Part shown: piece after piece, positions 1-7,481 of the stretch
Layout of the letters: every line of letters starts with the position of its first letter
Position numbering within the stretch: position 1 is the first letter of the stretch
Assembly (NCBI GenBank): GCA_963664595.2
Contig: CAXXOK010000002.1
Location: forward strand, 1-64,000
DNA from: CAXXOK01 sp963664595
GTDB taxonomy: Bacteria > Bacillota > Clostridia > Christensenellales > Aristaeellaceae
Reading direction: 5' to 3'
Length of the DNA stretch: 64,000 bases
Made by a program: the position numbers and the translations under genes
The notes under the pieces: generated by a model
Seen by the model: the letters and a program-made list of their open reading frames with translations, nothing else
Databases searched by the model: none
Told to the model about the DNA's origin: nothing

Positions 1-368
1 AGGTGATCATGGTTGGCGCGCGCGACCTGGATGGAGAAGAACAGGCATATCTCCAAAAGCACGCCATCCCCGTCGTTTCGGTGGAAGCCGCGCGGCAGGG
101 CGCGGAGGCCGTATTGCAGGCGGTGCGTTCGCGCCGCTGTCAAAACCTGTACATCCATATCGATCTGGATGTTCTGGACCCCAAGGAGTTTCCCCATGTA
201 CCGCTGCCGGTGCCCGGCGGCCTGCCGATGGAAACGCTGCAGGCGCTTCTCCTTGCGCTGCATACTGAGTTCCGTATCGTGGGGCTGGACCTGATGGAAT
301 ATGCCCCGACCGGCGGCAGGCGGTATCCGCTGTTTGAAACCCTCTGCCAAATCGGCACGGCGCTGTAA
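1..368 (+). CDS. Arginase/agmatinase-family hydrolase, C-terminal fragment
   Basis: The frame is open at the left edge, so the start lies outside the window; 121 codons remain. The fragment carries a metal-binding signature of the ureohydrolase fold, HIDLDVLDP at fragment residues 52-60, whose Asp residues ligand the binuclear Mn centre in this family. A late GLDLMEYAP motif follows at the position where the family has its last conserved acidic segment. Family members hydrolyse guanidino groups (arginine, agmatine, formiminoglutamate). The substrate cannot be chosen because the N-terminal specificity loops are missing. It stands about 100 nt upstream of an unrelated AraC regulator, with no obvious terminator between them. 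Confidence 0.8.
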   Translation, partial: VIMVGARDLDGEEQAYLQKHAIPVVSVEAARQGAEAVLQAVRSRRCQNLYIHIDLDVLDPKEFPHVPLPVPGGLPMETLQALLLALHTEFRIVGLDLMEYAPTGGRRYPLFETLCQIGTAL

Positions 369-466
369 TCCCCGCCATGCAGCGCACGTACCAAAAGAAG
401 AATCGCATTTGAAGTCAAGACCCGCGGTCCGTTTTCCCGTATGATCGCTTTGAGGGAGGTGAGATT

Positions 467-1165
467 GTGACAGGAGATGTAAAAAACGAAACCGACGCGG
501 CCGTAGCCCGCATGCGCGCTTACATCGCCGCACATCTGCGCGATGTGATCACCGCGGCCGATGTGGCCCGGGCGGCGGGATATTCCCAGTTCCATGCCTC
601 CCGGATTTTCAAGGAGGCAACGGGGCTCTCCCCGTTTGAGTACATCCGGCAGGAGCGGCTGACTGCCTCGGCCCACGCCCTGCGGGACGGCCGCCCCAGA
701 GTGCTGGATGTTGCGCTGGACTTTGTGTTTGGCAGCCACGAGGGCTTCACCCGGGCGTTTACCAACGGCTTTGGGATTTCCCCCAGGCGCTACGCCGGTT
801 GCCCGCCGCCGCAGGGATGGCTGATCCCCTATCGCTATCTCGACCGCTCCAAAACAAAAACAGGGAGGGCTGACAATGGATCAGACAGCGGTTATCTTTA
901 CACAAATTGTGGAGCGCCCGGCGCGCAAACTTATCCTGAAACGAAGCCAAAAGGCCGACGACTATTTTGCCTACTGCGGGGAGGTGGGCTGCGGCGAAAA
1001 CAACGCCTCCGCCCCCTGGGACATCCTGTGCGAAATCAAGGAAGCGCTGTACGAGCCCGTCGGCGTATGGCTGCCGGACAACATGCGCCCGGCCGGCACA
1101 GGCGTTTACGCCCACGGCGTGGAGGTGCCCGCGGATTACGCCGGGGAAATCCCCGAAGGGTTTGA
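467..1165 (+). CDS. AraC-type DNA-binding domain (5' half of a split AraC-GyrI regulator)
   Basis: GTG start preceded by GGGAGGTGA. Residues 10-110 form an AraC/XylS double helix-turn-helix: first HTH about 30-50 (ITAADVARAAGYSQFHASRI), second about 78-100, ending with the usual G-[IL]-S-P-x-x-[YR] segment. The frame makes sense to about residue 135 (IPYRYLDR). It then runs on through Arg/Gly-rich, non-protein-like sequence to a stop at 1163-1165, overlapping the next reading frame. In many Clostridia regulators this DNA-binding half is followed directly by the effector-binding domain found here in another frame at 876. This looks like one regulator interrupted by a frameshift near 850-875, or a natural two-gene split. 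Confidence 0.7.
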   Translation: MTGDVKNETDAAVARMRAYIAAHLRDVITAADVARAAGYSQFHASRIFKEATGLSPFEYIRQERLTASAHALRDGRPRVLDVALDFVFGSHEGFTRAFTNGFGISPRRYAGCPPPQGWLIPYRYLDRSKTKTGRADNGSDSGYLYTNCGAPGAQTYPETKPKGRRLFCLLRGGGLRRKQRLRPLGHPVRNQGSAVRARRRMAAGQHAPGRHRRLRPRRGGARGLRRGNPRRV

Positions 1166-1388
1166 CGTGATCAACCTTGAGCCGTGCAAGCTGATCGTGT
1201 TCCAGGGAGAACCGTATGACGACTGCGATTTCCAAACCGCCGTGGGGCTGTGCATGGACCGGATCGGCAAATTCAACCCCGAGGTGTACGGCTACCAGTA
1301 CGCGCCGGAAGCTGCGCCCAAAATGCAGCTTTCCCCTCTGGGCTGGCGGGGGTATATCGAGATGCGCCCGGTGAAGGCCATGAAGTAA
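876..1388 (+). CDS. GyrI-like (AraC effector-binding) small-molecule-binding domain protein
   Basis: 170 residues matching the GyrI-like/AraC effector-binding fold, including the family phrase ERPARKLILKRS near the N-terminus and GVWLP, EIPEGFD and FQGEPYDD further on. Proteins of this type bind small ligands and are usually the C-terminal half of AraC regulators. An ATG at 876 has a fair ribosome site (AGGGAGGG, about 8 nt upstream), so it could be made separately. The frame is also open upstream of 876, which is what a one-base indel in a fused ancestor would leave. A hairpin terminator follows directly. Confidence 0.7.
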   Translation: MDQTAVIFTQIVERPARKLILKRSQKADDYFAYCGEVGCGENNASAPWDILCEIKEALYEPVGVWLPDNMRPAGTGVYAHGVEVPADYAGEIPEGFDVINLEPCKLIVFQGEPYDDCDFQTAVGLCMDRIGKFNPEVYGYQYAPEAAPKMQLSPLGWRGYIEMRPVKAMK

Positions 1389-1404
1389 TTCATTGTGCAT
1401 ACAG

Positions 1405-1447
1405 AAAGCCCGCACCCGCCGCAGAAAACGGCAGGTACGGGCTTTTT
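1405..1447. terminator. Bidirectional rho-independent terminator
   Basis: Arms 1405-1416 and 1434-1445 (AAAGCCCGCACC / GGTACGGGCTTT) pair, followed by TTTTT on the plus strand and an A-rich flank on the other side. It lies between the convergent regulator genes ending at 1388 and 1485 and probably serves both. Confidence 0.75.
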
Positions 1448-1484
1448 GCGTATGCGGCGGCGCGGTTTTGCCGCCGTTGCCTGG

Positions 1485-2354
1485 TCAGGCTTTTTTCACA
1501 ATCGGCATCCACACCTCAAACTCCGAGTTATACGGATCGCTGGTCAGGTACACCTCAATGTCCGGCGCGTTGGCATACTCGTACCCGGAGGTGGGCAGCC
1601 ACTCCGTAACCACACGTTTTTCCAGCTCCTGAATGGCGCCCGGCATCGCGCCCTTCCCCGGGAAGATGGCCCAGGTACAGGCGGGAACCGTAAAGTCCGT
1701 AAACTCCGGATGGTCGTCGGGCAGCGGCAGATCGCTGGCGACGGCAATAAAGTATGCCATGTTCTCTTCCTGATCCCCTATCCCGGCGGATACACCCAGC
1801 AGTGCCTTAACCCCCGTATCCGCCCGGGTAAGCAGGGTGGGAATCGCGTCCGTTTGCGCCACCTTTTGCCAGAACAGCGGCACGGTCTTGAAGTTCTTTT
1901 CAATATCCCTGTACAGCTCTGTTTTTACACCGACAATGCGGAACGCCTTTTTGTTTTCAATACGGTACTCCATCTCCACATCTCCTTTAATTGTTATGTG
2001 GAAGGTAATGCGCGGATAGGTGCGCAGGGTTACCCCCGGCTCCTTGGCGGCCGTCGGCGGCACACCATGCACGCTTTGAAACGCGCGGTTGAACGCCGTG
2101 GGCGAATCATACCCGTAGCGCAGGGCGAGATCGATCACCTTTGCGCCGCTTTGCTGCAGTTCAAACGCGGCCAGCGTCATGCGCCTGCGGCGGATATACT
2201 CCGACAGCGGCACGCCCGCGATATACGAAAACATCCGTTGGAAATGAAAGGTTGAGCAGCAGGCGATCCTTGCCGCCTCCTCGAAGCTTATGGGTTCCGC
2301 AAGATGTTTCTCGATATAGTCCAGCGCGCCGTTAAGCCGTTCCAGCCACTCCAC
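1485..2354 (-). CDS. AraC-family regulator with GyrI-like effector domain
   Basis: 289 residues, the normal length of this family. The N-terminal ~105 residues are a double HTH (first HTH in the FEEAARIACCSTFHFQRMF segment; second in VIDLALRYGYDSPTAFNRAF). Residues ~125-289 are a GyrI-like ligand-binding domain (RIVGVKTEL, WAIFPGKGAMPGAI, GYEYANAPDIEVYL, FEVWMPI). It is an intact paralogue of the split regulator at 467-1388, which faces it, and shows what an unbroken version looks like. GGGAGGTGAGCGCGTG precedes the ATG. The ligand and target genes cannot be read from sequence; one-component regulation of a drug or metabolite response is typical of the family. Confidence 0.85.
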   Translation of the reverse strand: MEWLERLNGALDYIEKHLAEPISFEEAARIACCSTFHFQRMFSYIAGVPLSEYIRRRRMTLAAFELQQSGAKVIDLALRYGYDSPTAFNRAFQSVHGVPPTAAKEPGVTLRTYPRITFHITIKGDVEMEYRIENKKAFRIVGVKTELYRDIEKNFKTVPLFWQKVAQTDAIPTLLTRADTGVKALLGVSAGIGDQEENMAYFIAVASDLPLPDDHPEFTDFTVPACTWAIFPGKGAMPGAIQELEKRVVTEWLPTSGYEYANAPDIEVYLTSDPYNSEFEVWMPIVKKA

Positions 2355-3340
2355 GCGCTCACCTCCCTTTATCGAAAGGATAGCAGGGATACACCGCCTC
2401 GTCCTCTGAATCCATGCACAAAAAAGCGAGTGTTACCTGCAAGCAGTATACCAAATGCGGAAGGGATCAACAAGAATCCGGCCCGCCGGTTTTCGTTTAC
2501 GCTCCGGCTGAGCAGCGGCAGAAAGCAGTATGGGAAGCATCTGGAACAAACGCCGGAAAACAAAAGCGGGATGCTTCAACATCTTCAGGATTTAAAAGTC
2601 ATGAGAGATTTATTAAAGAAATGCGTCATAAAAACACCTGCCCGGTAAGCGATGAATAAAGCGCCAGTGTAATAGTGCGTTATATTTTTATCGGGTTGGC
2701 TTGCGAAACCCGAAGTACCAGCAGCGCTACATCGAAGGTTTGCAGCGTACCTCTGCATACTCATCAATTGGTTGCATTGCCTGTTCGGATTCCTATCTGT
2801 TCATCAGCATCGGCAGTCTGGAATCTTTCTTTTCCAGCATATATTCCTGCCATACATTGGGAACAGCAAATGAAAAATAATCAGATTCTGCCGCATATTG
2901 CAGGAAAATGCCACTGTTATCTGTAAAGCAACAACAGGCGATATTCTATATTGCAGAAAGGGCTATTGGATGAAACAGGACGCCTGCCCTTCCTCCTTCA
3001 ACCGGCACAACCTCGCCATTCTGCGGAACGGCATCTTTGAAAAGGATCTGTTCACCTGCATGGTTCCCGGCATTCTGATAAACATTTTTATAGCGGCGGC
3101 AGCCCGGTATCTTCTGCTGTCCGTTAAAATACGCCGAAACCGCTCCGCTGCAACCGCTGACCAGCCAGCGCATATATCAAAACAAGCGCAATGAGTAAGA
3201 GATGCAAAAGCCATTGTCCATGAAGCCTGATTTTCTCCGTGTGGGTTTCAGCCGCGCTGCTTCCGTGCCGACTGGCATACCCGCCGCATGTGATATGATC
3301 AAATAACCCAAATAACGCTACCAAAGTACAGGAGGACAGT
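2355..3340. other. Gene-poor 1-kb interval
   Basis: No convincing gene. It contains the truncated first copy of the 169-nt hairpin repeat (2643-2745). Between about 2900 and 3340, short hydrophobic reading frames lie on both strands, none with a ribosome site or recognisable family. The base composition is less GC-rich than the neighbouring genes, as expected of decayed or intergenic DNA. Confidence 0.5.
2643..2745 (+). repeat. 169-nt hairpin repeat, copy 1 (3' part degenerate)
   Basis: Shares with the other copies the 5' end GGTAAGCGATGAATAAAGCG, the central AAACCCGAAGTA, GCAGCGCTAC and the GAAGGTT arm. After about 2745 it no longer follows the consensus; the 3' terminal inverted repeat is missing or unrecognisable. 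It is therefore a decayed member. Orientation is the same as in all other copies. Confidence 0.7.
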
Positions 3341-4090
3341 ATGCAGAAAACCATTTCCAAAATCTACTTCTCCCCGACCGGGAACACAAAGAAAACAGTG
3401 GACGCGATGGCGGCCGCGCTGGGGGACGCTTTATGCGATTATGACATAACGGCGAACCCGGCCCCCGCCCCATGCGCGTTTGGCCCCGGCGACTTCGTGA
3501 TTTTCGGCGCGCCGGTATACGGCGGCCGCATCCCCAAGGTTGCCGCAGCACGGCTGAAGAGCTTCACAGGAAGCCAAACTCCGTGCATCGTCGTTGTTTC
3601 CTACGGCAACCGGCATTATGACGATGCCCTGCTGGAGCTTGCCGATCTGGCGCAGGCACAGGGCTTTTCGGTCAGGGGCGGGGCGGCCGTCGTAGGCCGG
3701 CACACGTTTGGTGAGATCCAAGTGGATCGCCCCAACGCCGAAGACCTGGCTGCCGATCAAGCATTCGCCCGCAACGCGGCGCAGAACCCGGACGGCAAGG
3801 ACCTGAGCCTGTATGGCAACCGGCCCTACAAGGACGGCGGCAACGGCGGTTCCTTCCGTCCGCTGACCTCCGACGCCTGCACTGCCTGCGGCCTGTGCGT
3901 CACAAGCTGCCCCATGCAGGCCATCGGCCCGGATTGCAAAACGATCGGCGACACCTGTATCGCCTGCTTCCGCTGCATCCGTGTTTGCCCTGTTGACGCG
4001 AAGAATATGAACACAGAAGGATATCTGTCCTTTGCCGCCGGTTTTTCCGAAAAGCTGAAGGCTGCCCGGGACAACGAATATTTTCTATAA
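3341..4090 (+). CDS. EFR1-family flavodoxin-ferredoxin fusion protein
   Basis: 249 residues; ATG preceded by AGGAGGACAGT. The N-terminal ~150 residues are flavodoxin-like, with the FMN phosphate loop SPTGNTKKT at 12-20 and the GAPVYGGRIP loop. The C-terminal ~70 residues hold two [4Fe-4S] cysteine clusters, CTACGLCVTSCP and CIACFRCIRVCP. This architecture (ferrodoxin, EFR1) is common in anaerobic Bacillota and archaea and is taken to mediate cytoplasmic electron transfer between flavin and Fe-S carriers; specific partners are unknown. It appears monocistronic, with a strong terminator behind it. Its presence argues for an anaerobic or facultative host. Confidence 0.9.
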   Translation: MQKTISKIYFSPTGNTKKTVDAMAAALGDALCDYDITANPAPAPCAFGPGDFVIFGAPVYGGRIPKVAAARLKSFTGSQTPCIVVVSYGNRHYDDALLELADLAQAQGFSVRGGAAVVGRHTFGEIQVDRPNAEDLAADQAFARNAAQNPDGKDLSLYGNRPYKDGGNGGSFRPLTSDACTACGLCVTSCPMQAIGPDCKTIGDTCIACFRCIRVCPVDAKNMNTEGYLSFAAGFSEKLKAARDNEYFL

Positions 4091-4114
4091 CGGAAAGCAA
4101 ATCAAGCGGTAATC

Positions 4115-4163
4115 AAAACACCCCGGACATGTGCTTGTGTTGCACCGCATGTCCGGGGTGTTT
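4115..4163. terminator. Shared terminator between convergent genes
   Basis: A long, nearly perfect stem (arms about 4115-4131 and 4148-4163, core ACACCCCGGACATG / CATGTCCGGGGTGT) lies between the EFR1 gene and the convergent manC operon, with A-rich and T-rich flanks on its two sides. Confidence 0.85.
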
Positions 4164-4195
4164 GATTTACACTGTCAAAAAAGATCAGTCGGCCA

Positions 4196-5200
4196 TCAGC
4201 CGGGGCCAGCGGCTTTGTCGCACCGTAAGGCGTCCACATCCACGCCTTTCAGGCTGGGCGCGTGCTGGCAGTCCGTAACCAGAATTCCCTTGTCTGTCGC
4301 CACCACAATGGCGTCCTTGATGCCGATCAGCACGATCGGGATTTTCTGCGTGTTGAACACAAACACGTTCTCGCAATCCTTCACCACGGTATTCTCAGCA
4401 CTGTACGGCAATACATCGGACAGCTCGCACCAGGTGCCCAGATCCCGCCACTTTCCTTCAAACTGCAGCGCGGAAATCCGGGTGCTGCCCTCCAGCACCT
4501 GATAATCAAAGCTTATCTTTGGCAGTTGGCTGAAATGGCTGTACAACGTATCATACTCTGTCGGCAGTCCATAGCTTTTCAGCCATTCCCGCATCAGCCC
4601 CAGATGAAAGCAGAACACACCGATGTTCCACAGGGCGCCCTTTTGCAGCAGCTCCTGCGCTTTTTCGGGATCGGGTTTTTCATGAAATCCCTTCACCTGA
4701 ATGACGCCGTCCTGCTCATAATCGGGCACGATGTAGCCGTATTGGGGATTGGGTCCCGTGGGCTTTTTCCCCATCAGCACCACCTGGGACTTCGTTTTTT
4801 CCAGCAGCTCCGGCAGCCGCTTGAGCATTTCAAAATAATCCTCGTCGGCATAAGCGTCGATGGGGATCACCACCACCGCGTCATCCTCCGCCGCGCCGTG
4901 CTCGCTCAGCAGGTAGGCGCACGAAAGCGCGATGGCGGGAAAGGTATCGCGCATTTCAGGTTCCCACACCACCGGAACCTCACCAAGCTGCGCTTCAATC
5001 AAATCCCGCTGATCCCTGCCCGCGCAAAGGATGCTGCTGTGCTCAAGGCCCGCCTGCCGCAGCTGCTCATACACACGCTGCACCATGGAACGCGTTCCGT
5101 TTTCCGTGGGCAGTATCTGCAAAAACTGTTTCGGGTGTGTCTTTTCGGATAAAGGCCAAAGCCGTTTGCCCATCCCGCCGGAAAGTAAAATTACATACAT
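4196..5200 (-). CDS. manC: Mannose-1-phosphate guanylyltransferase
   Basis: 334 residues from the ATG at 5200, chosen because GAGGGTGACAGG precedes it and the family N-terminus (YVILLSGGMGKRLWPLS) begins there. The signature G-G-x-G-x-R-L-W-P-L-S with PKQFL at about 20-24 is the nucleotide-binding and catalytic loop of GDP-mannose pyrophosphorylases. It makes GDP-mannose from mannose-1-phosphate and GTP. Length fits the monofunctional form without the isomerase domain. It is the last gene of a four-gene polysaccharide operon, 4 nt after the BcsB-like stop, so GDP-mannose is a plausible donor or precursor for the polymer. Confidence 0.92.
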   Translation of the reverse strand: MYVILLSGGMGKRLWPLSEKTHPKQFLQILPTENGTRSMVQRVYEQLRQAGLEHSSILCAGRDQRDLIEAQLGEVPVVWEPEMRDTFPAIALSCAYLLSEHGAAEDDAVVVIPIDAYADEDYFEMLKRLPELLEKTKSQVVLMGKKPTGPNPQYGYIVPDYEQDGVIQVKGFHEKPDPEKAQELLQKGALWNIGVFCFHLGLMREWLKSYGLPTEYDTLYSHFSQLPKISFDYQVLEGSTRISALQFEGKWRDLGTWCELSDVLPYSAENTVVKDCENVFVFNTQKIPIVLIGIKDAIVVATDKGILVTDCQHAPSLKGVDVDALRCDKAAGPG

Positions 5201-5204
5201 CCTG

Positions 5205-7481
5205 TCACCCTCTGTTGTTGTTATGCGGTTCCTCAAAATATACGTCGCCATCCTCTGATGAATCCGCATCCCCGGTTCCGATCTGCGGCTGGATGTTCTG
5301 CCCGCGCACGCCTTCCGCCGCATGTTTGAACCGCGAACGGTTAACGCTTACGCGGATGATCAGGATGATGATCACAATCAGCGCCGCAAGCAGCACCCCG
5401 ATCACTTCAACAGGATACCCGGTTTTGGTTTTCACCAGATACTGGAACCTTTCCCAGGTCAGCGGCGGAGCGCTTTGCGTAACCATCTGCGTGGTATCCA
5501 GCGTGCTCACCGCCCCCGTGCGCTGCACCATCACGATCTGGTCGGCAAACGCCTCGGTTACCGAGCGTTTGGACAGCAGGGCCAGGGCCATCTGCTCGCC
5601 CCCGGTGGGATAGGTGATCACATATATGCGCCGCGTATCCGACCAGGGCGCGCGTACCGCCTGCACAAGCATCCGTTTTTCCAGCACCGCGGAGATCAGC
5701 CCGGTTTCTTTATTGATGATAAAGTTCTGATCATCCATCGGCACAATCGGCAAAACGCCTTCCATGCTCACAGGCAGCGACAGGCTTCTGTTATCGGACA
5801 GGATGATATAATCCGCGTCGGCGCGCGGGCTGTTCAGGTCGGCCGTCGTGCCTGCCAGCCAAAGGGTTTGTCCGTTTTGCTGGCCGCCGCGCATGGCCGC
5901 CGCGGCCGCAAGCGCCATTGACGTCTGATCCGCAATCACCACACAGGTGTCCCCGCTGAGCCTGGGGAAATTGGACAGGCTCGGTGATATGGGATCGTCG
6001 CCCGGCTCCCAATAGACCACCGACGCCTTCTCAATCACCGTCCAGGCGGTATCGGAATAATCCTTGCTGCAGTCCAGCTTGCCCAGATAGTTGTACACTT
6101 CGATCGTAACGTTGATCGTATCCTGATCCAGCGCATCCGCCGGAAGGGTTACCTTCAGCCTGCCCTGCTTGGCGTTGGAGGCGGACAGCTTTGCACTGCC
6201 CACAGGCGAGCCGTTCAGGTAGAGCGTCAGCAGTGAGTTATCGCTGACCAGGGCTTCCGAATGCCGGAAGCTGATCTCAATATAGGACAGCGCTCCGCCC
6301 TTCATCCCGCCCGGCTGCTGCAGGATGAAGCCCGTTTGCTGATGGAACGCTCCGGCCAGGTTGATATCCGACAGACCGAAATCCTCCAGCGTATAATAGC
6401 CGTCCTCCCGATAGGTTCGGGATTGTGTGGCAAACGCGATGTCCTGCCCAATGGTAATGGTCTGGTCCTGCGCTTCCCTGAGCAGGCTGGCCGTGCCCAG
6501 CACACGCACGGCGCGCTCCAGCCCCAGCGTGTCCGCACCGGTCACCACCAGGCGGTTGATACCGTTGTCCCGGCCTACAGCCAGAGCTCCCTGCCCGGCG
6601 CGCAGCGCAGGCACCGGCAGCCCGCCTGTAACATTCAGGCCGACATACAGCTTGTTGGCCTGGTCCGCACTCTCCGTCTGGGAAACCGCAAGATCAAGAT
6701 CATACCGGTAGGGATAGCTTGTTCCCACCGCCGATGCTGCCTGCAGCATCGCGGACAGTTCGCTGCTGCCCGCATTGGCCGGAACGATAAACTCCACAGC
6801 CAGCGCGCCGGTATTTTCCAATGTATCAAACATATAGGTCATGGCATTGGACAGTGTAATCTGTCCATCCTGCGCAACCGGCAGCAGAAGGTAGGAGTCC
6901 TTCACCAGCTTCACCCAGTTGCTGGGGTTGTCGATATCGGCGCAATCGCCCTCTATGGAGCGCTGCGCGCTGGCAAAGGTCAGCTCATTCAGGCTGCCGT
7001 TGAGGCGGAGAATATCCGCGGGTACGGACACCTGCCACCAGCCGTTCTGGCTTTGGGTAATTTCCAGACTGCGCATGGTGGCCAGCTGCTCGCCGTTGAC
7101 CGACAGCGTGATGCTGGAGCGTTCATTGATCAGCGTATCGCTGGTTTCCATGTGCAGGCGCACTGTGCCGTCCCCGCCCAGCACCGTGCCCTCCGGTATC
7201 GAAAACCAGAAGGATGTTATATTGTTGGGCAGGTTCATCACCTGATTGTCTGTAAAAAGCGGGATGCTGACGGTACGCACAGTTGCCGGCTGAACCGCAG
7301 GCTCCGCTGTTACAGCTTCCGTAGTTTGCACAGCAGCCTGCTGTGTTTCCTGCACCGGCTCGGTGATGACTGCCGCAGGTTCCGCCGTTGGCTGCACAGC
7401 CGGTACGGTTTCCGCCGCCGCTACCGCTGCGGCGCTTATCCATAAAAGCATGGCGGCCCCCAGGGCGATTATTCTTTTCAT
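5205..7481 (-). CDS. BcsB-like cellulose-synthase-regulator-family membrane-anchored protein
   Basis: 758 residues from the ATG at 7481, with AGGAGGAGAAG just upstream; the ATG overlaps the previous stop (ATGA). Order: signal peptide (about 1-23), a Pro/Thr/Glu/Val-rich linker to about 60, a long region with the beta-sandwich character of BcsB, and one C-terminal transmembrane helix (about 705-728, VLLAALIVIIILII) with a short basic tail. BcsB proteins pair with a processive GT2 synthase and guide the emerging polymer at the outer face. Direct coupling to a GT2 synthase here supports that role. The polymer need not be cellulose, given the manC gene. Confidence 0.8.
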   Translation of the reverse strand: MKRIIALGAAMLLWISAAAVAAAETVPAVQPTAEPAAVITEPVQETQQAAVQTTEAVTAEPAVQPATVRTVSIPLFTDNQVMNLPNNITSFWFSIPEGTVLGGDGTVRLHMETSDTLINERSSITLSVNGEQLATMRSLEITQSQNGWWQVSVPADILRLNGSLNELTFASAQRSIEGDCADIDNPSNWVKLVKDSYLLLPVAQDGQITLSNAMTYMFDTLENTGALAVEFIVPANAGSSELSAMLQAASAVGTSYPYRYDLDLAVSQTESADQANKLYVGLNVTGGLPVPALRAGQGALAVGRDNGINRLVVTGADTLGLERAVRVLGTASLLREAQDQTITIGQDIAFATQSRTYREDGYYTLEDFGLSDINLAGAFHQQTGFILQQPGGMKGGALSYIEISFRHSEALVSDNSLLTLYLNGSPVGSAKLSASNAKQGRLKVTLPADALDQDTINVTIEVYNYLGKLDCSKDYSDTAWTVIEKASVVYWEPGDDPISPSLSNFPRLSGDTCVVIADQTSMALAAAAAMRGGQQNGQTLWLAGTTADLNSPRADADYIILSDNRSLSLPVSMEGVLPIVPMDDQNFIINKETGLISAVLEKRMLVQAVRAPWSDTRRIYVITYPTGGEQMALALLSKRSVTEAFADQIVMVQRTGAVSTLDTTQMVTQSAPPLTWERFQYLVKTKTGYPVEVIGVLLAALIVIIILIIRVSVNRSRFKHAAEGVRGQNIQPQIGTGDADSSEDGDVYFEEPHNNNRG

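Noticed and set aside
850..880. Programmed frameshift joining the AraC and GyrI halves
   Set aside because: No classical X-XXY-YYZ slippery heptamer or downstream pseudoknot is evident, and the second half has its own ribosome site.
2898..3360. Hydrophobic short frames on both strands before the EFR1 gene
   Set aside because: Several overlapping alternatives with equal merit; none has a ribosome site or a family match.
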